Below, piece by piece: positions 1 to 8,582 of a DNA stretch of 64,000 bases (positions are counted from its first letter, which is position 1; each line of letters opens with the position of its first letter). This stretch comes from JAOUJD01 sp963726405 (lineage in GTDB: Bacteria > Pseudomonadota > Gammaproteobacteria > Burkholderiales > Burkholderiaceae_F), in contig CAVSCF010000002.1 in assembly GCA_963726405.1 (NCBI GenBank), forward strand, positions 44,316-108,315, in the 5' to 3' direction. The notes beneath the pieces were generated by a model, which ran no database searches, was not told where the DNA came from, and saw nothing but the letters and a program-made list of their open reading frames with translations. Both the position numbers and the translations under genes were made by a program.

Positions 1-350
1 CAGTGCAATGGTCGCACTGCGACCGCGGGAGTTCGTTTTCATTGAAAGGTGCCTACAGAAGGGGAAGAACTTTCGCTGCGTCGGCGCTGTCGCCGACGGG
101 AAGAAATTGGGGTTCCGCAACGTGTGCTCGAGGGCGAATCTACAGTACCGGACGACGACGATCCGGCGGGGGTCGACGACGTCCATTTCCACGCGGGCGA
201 GCCGCGCAGCTTCCGCTTGACCGCTTCGTTTCGCTTCCGAGTTGCCAGGTCATGCGCGGCGCGCTGTGAGAGATCGGTGACGGACAGGACGCACCGCTCC
301 CGCCGCCGCTCTCGAGGCACGGGTCTGATCAGGGCGAGGATGGCGCTCAG
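1..350. other. no gene recognised
   Basis: Several short open frames overlap here on both strands, but none has a recognisable domain, a convincing start with ribosome binding site, or a protein-like composition. A stretch near 150-230 on the plus strand reads acidic (DDDDPAGVDDVHFHAGEP) and could be a fragment of a broken gene. I cannot support that. Confidence 0.4.
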
Positions 351-1337
351 CTACTCCGTGACAACTGCCGCGAAAGCGCGTTCGAGTCGTGCGCGATCGC
401 CGTCACTCAATTCGAGGGCGAGTGCTTCCGATATGTGCGCCAGGTGAGGCGCGCTGCGGGAGGGACCGACAACCGGGGCGGTGCAGTCGGGGTGGCCAAG
501 GATCCATGCGAGTCCCGCGGCCGCGCAGCTCGCACCCAGTTCCCCGGCGACGTCGCGCAACACATCCAGAGCGTCATGGGTCTGCTCCGACAATGCGTGA
601 CCGTCCGGCCGCAACGCCATTCGTGAGTCCGGCGGAAACGCTTCGCCGCGTCGGTACCTGCCCGCGAGAATGCCCCCGGCCAGAGGCGAATATGGCGAGT
701 AGGCAATGCGACGCTCCCGGCAGATGGCGCGCACTTCACGATCCGCACCCGGGTTCAGGAGGCTGAAGCTGTTCTGCACCCATTCAAAGCCGCGCACCCC
801 CATCCGCCCGGCGGCGTCGAGCGCGGCTGTCAGCACTTCCGGTCCGACGTTGCAGCAACCGACACGCTCGGCGCGCCCCGACTCCAGCACCGCCGCGAAA
901 GCTTCGACCGTCGTTTCGATCGGCGTGATGTCGCACGGGGCATGTGCGAGGAACAGAGCCACCCGGTCGCGTCGAAGTCGCACCAGGCTCGCCGCCAGCT
1001 TCGCCTCGATGTACTTCCTGTCGAACAACGTTTCCCGATCGCCGGTCCCGCTGGCAGGGGCCACCTTGGTCGCAATGCGGATCCGCTCGGTCAGGGCAGG
1101 CGGCCGGTTGGAGAGCCAGGCACCAATCAGTTCTTCGCTCTTGCCGCCGGCATAGCGCTCGGCGGTGTCCCACAGGTCGATCCCAAGGGCGGCAGCCTCG
1201 TCCATCGCGGCGGCAGCGGCCGTCGCGTCCAGCCCCTTGCCGATGAGTTGACGCGCTCCTCCGATGCCGCCGAAGGTTCCGCAGCCGAGGATGATGGGGA
1301 CCGTTGCCGGCGGCACCGAATGGATCGATTCGGTCAT
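351..1337 (-). CDS. aldo/keto reductase
   Basis: A 328-residue protein of the aldo/keto reductase superfamily, NAD(P)H-dependent oxidoreductases with a TIM-barrel fold that reduce aldehydes and ketones in the cytoplasm. Visible family marks, in order, are the N-terminal GCGTFGG strand, LWDTAERYAGGKSEE with the catalytic Asp and Tyr, RIRIATKVAP with the catalytic Lys, and LFLAHAP with the catalytic His. The C-terminal half carries PYSPLAGGILAGRY and the cofactor-binding PVVGPSRSAPHL. The ATG start sits directly before the conserved barrel and the length is usual for the family. It stands alone; the next gene starts about 730 bp upstream on the same strand. The true substrate cannot be read from sequence. 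Confidence 0.92.
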   Translation of the reverse strand: MTESIHSVPPATVPIILGCGTFGGIGGARQLIGKGLDATAAAAAMDEAAALGIDLWDTAERYAGGKSEELIGAWLSNRPPALTERIRIATKVAPASGTGDRETLFDRKYIEAKLAASLVRLRRDRVALFLAHAPCDITPIETTVEAFAAVLESGRAERVGCCNVGPEVLTAALDAAGRMGVRGFEWVQNSFSLLNPGADREVRAICRERRIAYSPYSPLAGGILAGRYRRGEAFPPDSRMALRPDGHALSEQTHDALDVLRDVAGELGASCAAAGLAWILGHPDCTAPVVGPSRSAPHLAHISEALALELSDGDRARLERAFAAVVTE

Positions 1338-1411
1338 TCAGCCGCATTCTGCCGGGCACTGATTCCGACCGCTACTGCGCGTAGCGCATCCTCGCGGCGA
1401 CTTCCTCCTCG

Positions 1412-2066
1412 CTACTTCTTGGCCGGCTGCGCCGGCGCCGCTCCCGCGGGTGCGGGAGCCGTGGCCGCGTTGAGCTTCGCCAGCATCGCCTGCTCCAGCG
1501 CCTTCAGTTTCGGCTCGACCTGCGGCCGCGTTTCGGTGACGATCTTCTGCGCAAGGGCCTGCTGCGCCTCCGGCGTCACCTCCTGATACTTGCGACTCAC
1601 CGGCGACTCCAGCCACGCGATCAGCACTTTCAGCTCGTCTTCGCTGAACTTTTCCTCCAGCGTCGTGCCGAGCGTGGACGGCGCCCACTTGACCGCGCTG
1701 GCGCGCAGCATCGGCGCGACATCGGCCTGGAACTTCCGCACTTCGGCCTGCAGGTCGGCGACGAGGGCGCGGCGCTTCTCTTCCGGCGCGCGCGCGATGC
1801 CGGGGCCGGCCATCTGCATCACCTGGCCCGCCGCCTGGTTGGCCATGCCGTTGCCCACGCCTTCGATGCCCGCCTGCTGCAATTGCAGCGCCTTCTTCAC
1901 GAGTTCCTTCTTGGCCGCGGAGACCGGGGCTGCTTCCTTCTTGGGGGGGGCTCTCTTTGGCCGGGGCGGCGGGTGCCGTTGCAGCGCCCTGTGCGCCGAC
2001 TGGATGCGCGGCAACCGCCAGCGCGACGGCAATGACGGCACCAGCCAGACGAGAGATCGGTTTCAT
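1412..2066 (-). pseudogene. DUF2059-like exported protein, frameshifted
   Basis: The gene reads as a signal peptide starting at the ATG at 2064-2066 (MKPISRLAGAVIAVALAVAA, with AGGAA just upstream). It then changes frame at a run of eight C on the coding strand (G at 1943-1950). The rest is continuous: a Lys/Ala-rich linker, then a helical domain ending EKFSEDELKVLIAWLESPVS followed by RKYQEVTPEAQQALAQKI. That last part is the signature of DUF2059-type periplasmic proteins of unknown function. The protein would be about 215 residues. The shift lies exactly in a homopolymer, so a sequencing error or slippage-prone contingency site is as likely as true decay. No partner gene is evident. Confidence 0.7.
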
Positions 2067-2170
2067 GGAGTTCCTGTTGATGTCGCGGCAACCGGGTGGC
2101 AGCCGCACTGAGGGAGTGGCGTAAGGGGCCCTAGTCTAGAGGGAGCGGCCCGTTTGCATTGCCGGCCCGC

Positions 2171-3457
2171 TCAACGACGGTTCCTGCCGAACGCGGCTGC
2201 ACCGGCGAACCTCGCGCGATCCCCGAGTCGCTCTTCGATGCGCAATGCCTCGTTCCACTTGGCCATGCGTTCGCTGCGCGCAAAGGAGCCGACCTTGAGT
2301 TGTCCCACCTGCCAGCCGATCGCGAGGTGCACGATGGTGGTGTCTTCGGTCTCCCCCGAGCGGGCGGACACGATGCCCGCATAGCCGGCCGCCTGCGCGG
2401 CCCGCCACGCCTGCAGCGTCTCGGTCAGCGTGCCGCGCTGATTCGGCTTGAGCAGGACGGTGTTGGCCGCGCCCCTCGCCGCCGCCTGTTCGACCAGCGG
2501 AGCGTGGGACACGAGGAAGTCGTCGCCCACGACTTGCACTCGATGCCCGACCGCCTTTGTGAAGCGCGCGAAGCCGGCCGGGTCGTCTTCCCCGAGCGGG
2601 TCTTCGATCGACACGATGGGATAGCGGTCGATCCAGCGCAGCAGCAGTTCGATGAGGCCGTCGGAATCGAGTTCGCGCGACTCCAGGCCGAGCGTGTAGC
2701 GCCCTTCGCGCCCGAAGTCCGAGGCCGCGATATCGAGCGCGATGGCGACGTCCTCGCCGGGCACGTAGCCCGCGCGTTCGATCGCGGCAACGAGCGCCTC
2801 GAGCGCTTCCTCGTTGGTGTCGAACGCGGGCCACCAGCCGCCCTCGTCCGCGACGCCGAAGCGCGCGCCGCGCGCGTGGAGCAACTCGCCGGCGCTGCGG
2901 TAGACCTCCGCGGTCCATTCGAGCGCTTCGGCAAAGCGGCGGGCGCCCGGGCACACGACCATGAAGTCCTGCACGTCGACGCGACGGCCGGCGTGCGCGC
3001 CGCCGCCGAAGATCTGGATCTGCGGGATCGGCAGCCGCGTCGCCTGCGGTCCGCCGAGGTATTCGTACAGCGGCAGTCGTCGCGATGCCGCCGCCGCATG
3101 GGCCGCAGCCATCGACACGGCAAGCGTTGCATTCGCGCCCAGCCGCGTCTTTCCCGCGGTGCCGTCGAGCGCAATCAGTTCGGCGTCGAGCGCCGCCTGG
3201 TCGTCGGCGGCCTTGCCGAGCAGCGCCCGCGCGATCTCGCCGTTGACGTGCTCCACCGCGCGCAGCACATCGAGGCCGCCGAAGCGCGCGCCGCCATCGC
3301 GCAGTTCGAGCGCTTCGCGCGTGCCTTTCGAGGCACCGGCGGGAACGATGGCACGTCCGTTCGCGCCGTCCTCGAGCGTCACCTCGGCCTCGACGGTCGG
3401 CCGGCCGCGGCTGTCCCAGACGCGCCGGGCGTGGATCGATCGGATGACGGCGTTCAT
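2171..3457 (-). CDS. enolase paralog
   Basis: A 428-residue member of the enolase family (canonical reaction: 2-phosphoglycerate to phosphoenolpyruvate). Domains are in the usual order: N-terminal VWDSRGRPTVEAEV, GASKG loop, GGGAHAG (res 151-157), VADEGG (202-207, catalytic Glu), SIEDPLGEDD (283-292), GDDFLVS, LLKPNQRGTLTET (335-347, catalytic Lys) and SARSGETED (364-372). The metal-binding Asp/Glu/Asp are kept, but the usual SHRSGE is SARSGE, losing the active-site His, and DLFVTN is altered. It is therefore a divergent paralog rather than the clear housekeeping enolase. It overlaps the upstream kinase-like gene by 4 nt (ATGA), so the two are translationally coupled at the end of the efflux operon. 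Its substrate is unknown. Confidence 0.85.
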   Translation of the reverse strand: MNAVIRSIHARRVWDSRGRPTVEAEVTLEDGANGRAIVPAGASKGTREALELRDGGARFGGLDVLRAVEHVNGEIARALLGKAADDQAALDAELIALDGTAGKTRLGANATLAVSMAAAHAAAASRRLPLYEYLGGPQATRLPIPQIQIFGGGAHAGRRVDVQDFMVVCPGARRFAEALEWTAEVYRSAGELLHARGARFGVADEGGWWPAFDTNEEALEALVAAIERAGYVPGEDVAIALDIAASDFGREGRYTLGLESRELDSDGLIELLLRWIDRYPIVSIEDPLGEDDPAGFARFTKAVGHRVQVVGDDFLVSHAPLVEQAAARGAANTVLLKPNQRGTLTETLQAWRAAQAAGYAGIVSARSGETEDTTIVHLAIGWQVGQLKVGSFARSERMAKWNEALRIEERLGDRARFAGAAAFGRNRR

Positions 3458-4470
3458 TGCGCGAGTTCCTCCTGCCAGGCCAGTCGCACTGCGGACAGAC
3501 GAGCGACCGGCTGTCGAAGCAGTCGCCCCGCGACGCGCCGCACCTGCTCGCGCTGTCCTTCGTCGTTCACGTACTCGACCGGGGACTTGCCGTCCACGCG
3601 GGCGAGAAAGAGCCCCGGCAGCAGTGCGGCCGCGCGCCGCTCGAGCGCGTCGACGGATTCCCAATCCACGGCCTGCAGGTACGAGGCGGCGAGCGCATCG
3701 AACGAAGCGAGAAACGCGGTCGTCGCCGGCGGGTTCCACAGGCACTTGAGCAGCATGTGGTTGAGGCAGAAGGCGATGTCGAACGCGGGATCGCCCCACC
3801 ACGCGCACTCGGCATCGAGGAACACCGGTCCTTTGGCGCCGATCAGGATGTTCTTCGGGCTGACGTCGCCGTGCACGAGCGCCACTCGATGCGAGCGCGT
3901 GACGTCGACCAGTTGCTCGAGCCGGGGACGCAGCTCCGGATGCCGGCGCGCCGTGGCGAGCAGGTAGGGTTCGAGGCGGATGTCGAAGAAGATGGCGTCG
4001 GTGTCGAACTCGGCCGCGAGTTCCGGACGCCGTGCCGAGTAACTGTGGATGCGTCCGAGCACGCGTCCCACCGCGCTCGCGGTCGCGACGTCCGCGCGAC
4101 CGTCCCGCAGCTGCTGCTTCCACAGGGCGTACTCGGAAGGCGGCAGGTAGTTCATCACGAGCACGCCGAGCGCGGGATGCTGACCGAGCACCTGCGGCGC
4201 GCATCCGGCGTGCGCTTCGTTGGCCACGCGCATCCAGCGCGCCTCGTACCGGTTGCGCTCGATCGGCGCGCGCCAGTCGGCGGCGACGCGCAGCTTCGCC
4301 AGCGCGCGCTTGGCGCAGACCGGCCCCTCGCTGCTGTGCACCCGCCAGATGTCGGACGACACGCCGCCGGTCAGCGGCACCCCGGTGATCGTTCCCGCAC
4401 CGGCGAGCCCGAGCTCGCGCAGTGCCTGCGCAAACTCGGTCGGCACGGCGGTGTCACTCTCCGCGCGCAT
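3454..4470 (-). CDS. aminoglycoside phosphotransferase-family kinase
   Basis: A 338-residue protein of the APH/choline-kinase-like fold. It has an N-terminal lobe with VCAKRAL (candidate ATP-binding Lys), the Brenner motif HGDVSPKNIL containing the catalytic Asp and Asn, and FLDAECAWWGDPAFDIA with the metal-binding Asp. This family phosphorylates small molecules such as aminoglycosides, choline, homoserine or sugars. The substrate here is not readable. The ATG at 4468-4470 is chosen because the 20 residues upstream look non-coding and overlap the preceding reductase gene. It sits between a ketopantoate-reductase-like gene (17-nt overlap) and the enolase paralog (4-nt overlap), suggesting a joint metabolic role rather than drug resistance. 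Confidence 0.8.
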   Translation of the reverse strand: MRAESDTAVPTEFAQALRELGLAGAGTITGVPLTGGVSSDIWRVHSSEGPVCAKRALAKLRVAADWRAPIERNRYEARWMRVANEAHAGCAPQVLGQHPALGVLVMNYLPPSEYALWKQQLRDGRADVATASAVGRVLGRIHSYSARRPELAAEFDTDAIFFDIRLEPYLLATARRHPELRPRLEQLVDVTRSHRVALVHGDVSPKNILIGAKGPVFLDAECAWWGDPAFDIAFCLNHMLLKCLWNPPATTAFLASFDALAASYLQAVDWESVDALERRAAALLPGLFLARVDGKSPVEYVNDEGQREQVRRVAGRLLRQPVARLSAVRLAWQEELAQ

Positions 4471-5407
4471 AACCGGCCTCGACGAGCTTGACCAGCGCGT
4501 ACAGCGTCTGGTTGATCGGCACGTCGACACCGAGTTCGCGGCCGCGGCGTGCGACGAAACCGTTCAGGTGATCGATTTCCGAGGGCTTGCGCCGCGCCAT
4601 GTCCTGCGCGGTCGAGGAGAACTGCGCGGGCATCGCCGTCGCGATCCGGTCCATCGCCTCGAGCGAGGGCTCGAACTGCAGCGCGATGCCCTCAGCCCGC
4701 GCGAGCGCAACCACTTCGCGCACGATCGCCACCTGGACTTCGCGGACCTCGGGCTGCGCGGCGAGCTTGGCGTAGGGCGCCTGGGCGAGCGCCGAGATGG
4801 CGTTGTAAGCGCAGTTGACGAGCAGCTTGGACCACAGCTCGGCCATCACGTCGGCGGAGATCGTTACCTTCACGCGGGCCTGGCCGAAGAGCGCAACCAG
4901 GTCGTGAAGCAACGCATCGACGGCAGGTTCACGCTGTGCCTGCGCGTTCAGCGCGCCGATGACGAGATCCCCGCGCCCGAAGTGCCGCACGAGGCCCGGG
5001 CCGCCCATCGCGGTGGCGACGTAGACGACCGCCGGCACGACGGTCTGGCGGACATGGCGGGTGATCGTCGCCGCGTTCTCCACGCCGTTCTGAAGGCTGA
5101 GGATGGCCGCGTGCGGCCCGAGCAGCGGCGCGAGGTCGCGGGCGACGGCATCGGTGTCGGTCGACTTCACGCAGAACAGCACCAGGTCCGCGTCGCGTAC
5201 AGCGGCGAGATCGGTGCTCGCCTCGACGCGGAGTGTCTCGACCTGCCCCGCCATGTCGAGACGCAGGCCATCGCGCGCGATCGCATCCACGTGGACGGCC
5301 CGGCCAATGAGGATGACGCGGGCGCCGGCGCGCGCCAGCATCGCGCCGTAGAAGCAGCCGACCGCGCCCGCCCCCACCACCGCGACCGTGCGGAATGGGC
5401 TCTGCAT
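4454..5407 (-). CDS. 2-dehydropantoate 2-reductase family protein
   Basis: A 317-residue NADPH-dependent reductase of the PanE/ApbA family, which reduces ketopantoate to pantoate in coenzyme A synthesis. The N-terminal Rossmann motif is VVGAGAVGCFYGAMLARAG. The C-terminal domain has ELWSKLLVNCAYNAISAL, which contains the catalytic Lys, and PSEIDHLNGFVARRGRELGV, matching the family tail. The length is normal. It begins 6 bp after the RND pump stop codon and overlaps the downstream kinase gene, so it is probably co-transcribed with the pump. Family members of this type are often paralogs with other 2-keto-acid substrates, so I leave the symbol blank. Confidence 0.85.
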   Translation of the reverse strand: MQSPFRTVAVVGAGAVGCFYGAMLARAGARVILIGRAVHVDAIARDGLRLDMAGQVETLRVEASTDLAAVRDADLVLFCVKSTDTDAVARDLAPLLGPHAAILSLQNGVENAATITRHVRQTVVPAVVYVATAMGGPGLVRHFGRGDLVIGALNAQAQREPAVDALLHDLVALFGQARVKVTISADVMAELWSKLLVNCAYNAISALAQAPYAKLAAQPEVREVQVAIVREVVALARAEGIALQFEPSLEAMDRIATAMPAQFSSTAQDMARRKPSEIDHLNGFVARRGRELGVDVPINQTLYALVKLVEAGYARGE

Positions 5408-5413
5408 GCCGAC

Positions 5414-8400
5414 CTACTCCGCGGGCGACGTGACGGCCGGCGCCCGGTCTGCGGCGCTGCGCCGGGTCGCCAGTCGCGTCACGACGACGAAAAACAGCGG
5501 CACGAAGAGCAGGCCGAGGAATGTCGCCGCCACCATGCCGCCGAAGACGCCAGTGCCAATGGCGTTCTGGCTGCCCGAACCGGCGCCCGTCGCAAGGGCG
5601 AGCGGCAGGACGCCGCCACCGAACGCGAGCGAGGTCATCAGGATCGGCCGCAGCCGCAGGCGCACCGCCTCGAGCGTCGCCGGCACGAGGGCGATGCCCT
5701 CGGACATCTGCTTCAGCGCGAACTGGATGATCAGGATCGCGTTCTTCGCCGACAGGCCGATGGTGGTGAGCAGGCCGACCTGGAAGTACACGTCGTCCGA
5801 CAATCCGCGCCCGCTCGCCGCGATCAGCGCGCCGAGCACGCCCAGCGGCACGATGAGCAGCACCGCGATGGGAATCGACCAGCTCTCGTAGAGCGCCGCG
5901 AGGCAGAGGAACACCACGATGATGGACAGTCCGTACAGCAGCGGCGCCTGGGCGCCAGACAATCGCTCTTCGTACGACAGTCCGGTCCACGCCACGCCGA
6001 AGCCCGGTGGCAGTTGCGCGGCGAGGTTTTCCATCGCCGCCATCGCCTCGCCGGAGCTGCGTCCCGGAGCCGCCTGCCCCTGGATCTGGACCGCCGGCGA
6101 ACCATTGAACCGCTCGAGCCGCGGCGAACCGAAGGTCCAGCGGCCCTGCGCGAACATCGAGAACGGCACCATCTCGCCCTGGTTATTGCGCACGTACCAC
6201 TTGTCGAGGTCTTCCGGAACCATGCGGAACGGCGCGTCGGCCTGCATGTAGACCTTCTTCACGCGGCCCTTGTCGATGAAGTCGTTCACATAGGCGCTGC
6301 CCCACGCCGCCGACAGCGTCGCATTGACGTCGGCCATCGCGAGGCCGAGCGCACCGGCGTGCACGGTGTCGACGTCAATGCTGAACTGCGGAGTGTCTTC
6401 CTGCCCGTTCGGTCGCACCGCGACCAGCGCAGGATCCTTCGCCGCCATGCCGAGCAACTGGTTGCGCGCGGCGATCAGCGCCTCGTGGCCGGCGCCGCCG
6501 CGGTCCTGGAGGTACATGTCGAAGCCGTTGGCTACGCCGAGTTCGAGGACGGCGGGCGGCGGAAACGCGAACACCATCGCGTCGCGCAGTTTCGAGAACG
6601 CCCCCATCGCGCGTCCGGCCACCGCCTTCACCCCGTTCTGCGCCCCCGGCCGCTCGCTCCAGTCGCGCAGCCGCACGAAGGCGATGCCGGCGTTCTGCCC
6701 GCTGCCCGAGAACGAAAACCCGGAGACGGTGAACAGCGACTGCACGTTGTCCTTCTCGTTCTCCAGGAAGTGGCGCTCCATTTCCCGCAGCACCTTCAGC
6801 GTGCGCTCCTGGGTGGCGCCCGCGGGCAGCACGACCTGCGCGAACAGGATGCCCTGGTCTTCATCGGGCAGGAACGACGTCGGCAGCCGGATCAGAAGGA
6901 AGACGGCGAGCACGATCATCACCGTGAACGCCGCAAGCCAGCGCGCCGGCCGGGCAAGCATGCCGCCGACGATGCGCCTGTACAGGTGGCTGCCGCGATC
7001 GAAGGTGCGGTTGAACCAGCCGAAGAACCCGGTCGTCGCGCCGTGCGACCCCTTCTCGATGGGCTTGAGCAGCGTGACGCACAGCGCGGGCGAGAGGATC
7101 AGCGCGACGGTCACCGACAGCAGCATCGCCGAGGCCATCGTGATCGAGAACTGGCGGTAGATGACGCCCGTGGAGCCGCCGAACAACGCCATCGGAATGA
7201 ACACGGCCGCCAGCACGAGCGCGATGCCGACCAGCGCGCCGGTGATCTGGCCCATCGACTTCTTCGTGGCCTCCTTCGGCGACAGGCCCTCCTCGCTCAT
7301 CAGGCGCTCGACGTTCTCGACCACGACGATCGCGTCGTCCACGAGCAGCCCGATGGTGAGCACGATGCCGAACATCGTCAGCACGTTGATGGAGAAGCCG
7401 AACGCGAACATGACCGCGAAGGTGCCGAGCAGGACCACCGGCACCGCGATCGCCGGGATCAGCGTGGCGCGCAGGTTCTGCAGGAAGAGGTACATCACCA
7501 GCACGACGAGCACGAAGGCCTCGATCAGCGTCTTGACGACTTCCTTGATCGACAGGCGGATGAAGGGCGTGGTGTCGAAGGCGACGACGGCCTTCAGGCC
7601 GGCCGGAAAGAAGCGCTCCAGGTCGGCGACCTTCGCCTTGACCGCATCGGCGGTCGCGAGCGCGTTGGCCCCCGTGGCGAGCCGCACCGCGAGGCCGGAG
7701 GACGGCTTGCCGTTGTAGAAGGAGAGCGTGCCGTAGTTCTCGCCGCCGAGCTCGACGCGCGCCACGTCGCGCAGCCGCACCGTCGCTCCGGAGGCACCGG
7801 TGCGCAGGACGATCGACTCGAACTGCTCCGGGGTCTGCAGCCGTCCCTGCGCCGAGATCGTCGCGTTGAGCTGCTGGCCCTGGACCGCGGGCAGGCCGCC
7901 CAACTGGCCGGCGGCAATCTGCACGTTCTGCGCCCGGATCGCCGTCGCCACGTCGGCGGGAGTGAGCTTGTAGTTCGCGAGCTTGTTGGGATCGAGCCAG
8001 ATACGCATCGCGTACTGCGAGCCGAACAGCGTGAGTTCGCCGACACCCGGCACGCGGCTCAGCACGTCCTGGACGTTGGCGGCGACGTAATCGGCGATGT
8101 CGGTGCGGTTCATCGAACCGTCTTCCGAGTAGAAGCCGATGACCATGATGAAGTTGCGCACCGACTTCGTCACCGTGACGCCCTGCTGCTGGACCTCCTG
8201 CGGCAACTGCGATTCGGCGAGCTTCAGCTTGTTCTGCACCTGCACCTGCGCGATGTCCGGATCGACACCCGAGTTGAAGGTCAGGACGATCGAGGCCCCG
8301 CCCGCGCTGTCGCTCGTCGAGGTGATGTAGCGCAGGCCGTCCAGGCCGGTCATCCGCTGCTCGATGATCTGGGTGACCGTGTCCTCGACCGTCTTGGCCG

Positions 8401-8557
8401 AGGCTCCCGGGTACGTCGCGCTGATGGTGATCGTGGGCGGCGCGATGTTCGGGTACTGGGCAACCGGCAGGCGGAAGATCGACAGGATCCCCGCCAGCAT
8501 GATCACCAGCGCGATCACCCACGCGAAGATGGGGCGTTCGATGAAGAAGTGCGACAC
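5414..8557 (-). CDS. RND efflux transporter, HAE1 family permease
   Basis: A 1047-residue inner-membrane proton antiporter of the AcrB/MexB type. It opens with the typical MSHFFIERPIFAWVIALVIM (GTG start) and SATYPGASAKTVEDTVT, and has the twelve-helix, two-porter-domain architecture expected for the length. The proton-relay residues are present: the Asp pair in GLLVDDAIVVVENV (about residue 405) and the Lys in GLSAKNAILII (about 937). It follows its adaptor by 25 bp and precedes the reductase by 6 bp. No outer-membrane channel gene lies in the operon, so a TolC-like protein encoded elsewhere would be needed. Substrates are likely hydrophobic drugs, dyes or solvents, by family. Confidence 0.95.
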   Translation of the reverse strand: MSHFFIERPIFAWVIALVIMLAGILSIFRLPVAQYPNIAPPTITISATYPGASAKTVEDTVTQIIEQRMTGLDGLRYITSTSDSAGGASIVLTFNSGVDPDIAQVQVQNKLKLAESQLPQEVQQQGVTVTKSVRNFIMVIGFYSEDGSMNRTDIADYVAANVQDVLSRVPGVGELTLFGSQYAMRIWLDPNKLANYKLTPADVATAIRAQNVQIAAGQLGGLPAVQGQQLNATISAQGRLQTPEQFESIVLRTGASGATVRLRDVARVELGGENYGTLSFYNGKPSSGLAVRLATGANALATADAVKAKVADLERFFPAGLKAVVAFDTTPFIRLSIKEVVKTLIEAFVLVVLVMYLFLQNLRATLIPAIAVPVVLLGTFAVMFAFGFSINVLTMFGIVLTIGLLVDDAIVVVENVERLMSEEGLSPKEATKKSMGQITGALVGIALVLAAVFIPMALFGGSTGVIYRQFSITMASAMLLSVTVALILSPALCVTLLKPIEKGSHGATTGFFGWFNRTFDRGSHLYRRIVGGMLARPARWLAAFTVMIVLAVFLLIRLPTSFLPDEDQGILFAQVVLPAGATQERTLKVLREMERHFLENEKDNVQSLFTVSGFSFSGSGQNAGIAFVRLRDWSERPGAQNGVKAVAGRAMGAFSKLRDAMVFAFPPPAVLELGVANGFDMYLQDRGGAGHEALIAARNQLLGMAAKDPALVAVRPNGQEDTPQFSIDVDTVHAGALGLAMADVNATLSAAWGSAYVNDFIDKGRVKKVYMQADAPFRMVPEDLDKWYVRNNQGEMVPFSMFAQGRWTFGSPRLERFNGSPAVQIQGQAAPGRSSGEAMAAMENLAAQLPPGFGVAWTGLSYEERLSGAQAPLLYGLSIIVVFLCLAALYESWSIPIAVLLIVPLGVLGALIAASGRGLSDDVYFQVGLLTTIGLSAKNAILIIQFALKQMSEGIALVPATLEAVRLRLRPILMTSLAFGGGVLPLALATGAGSGSQNAIGTGVFGGMVAATFLGLLFVPLFFVVVTRLATRRSAADRAPAVTSPAE

Positions 8558-8582
8558 GTCGGCCGGTCCGGTGGGTGCTGGC

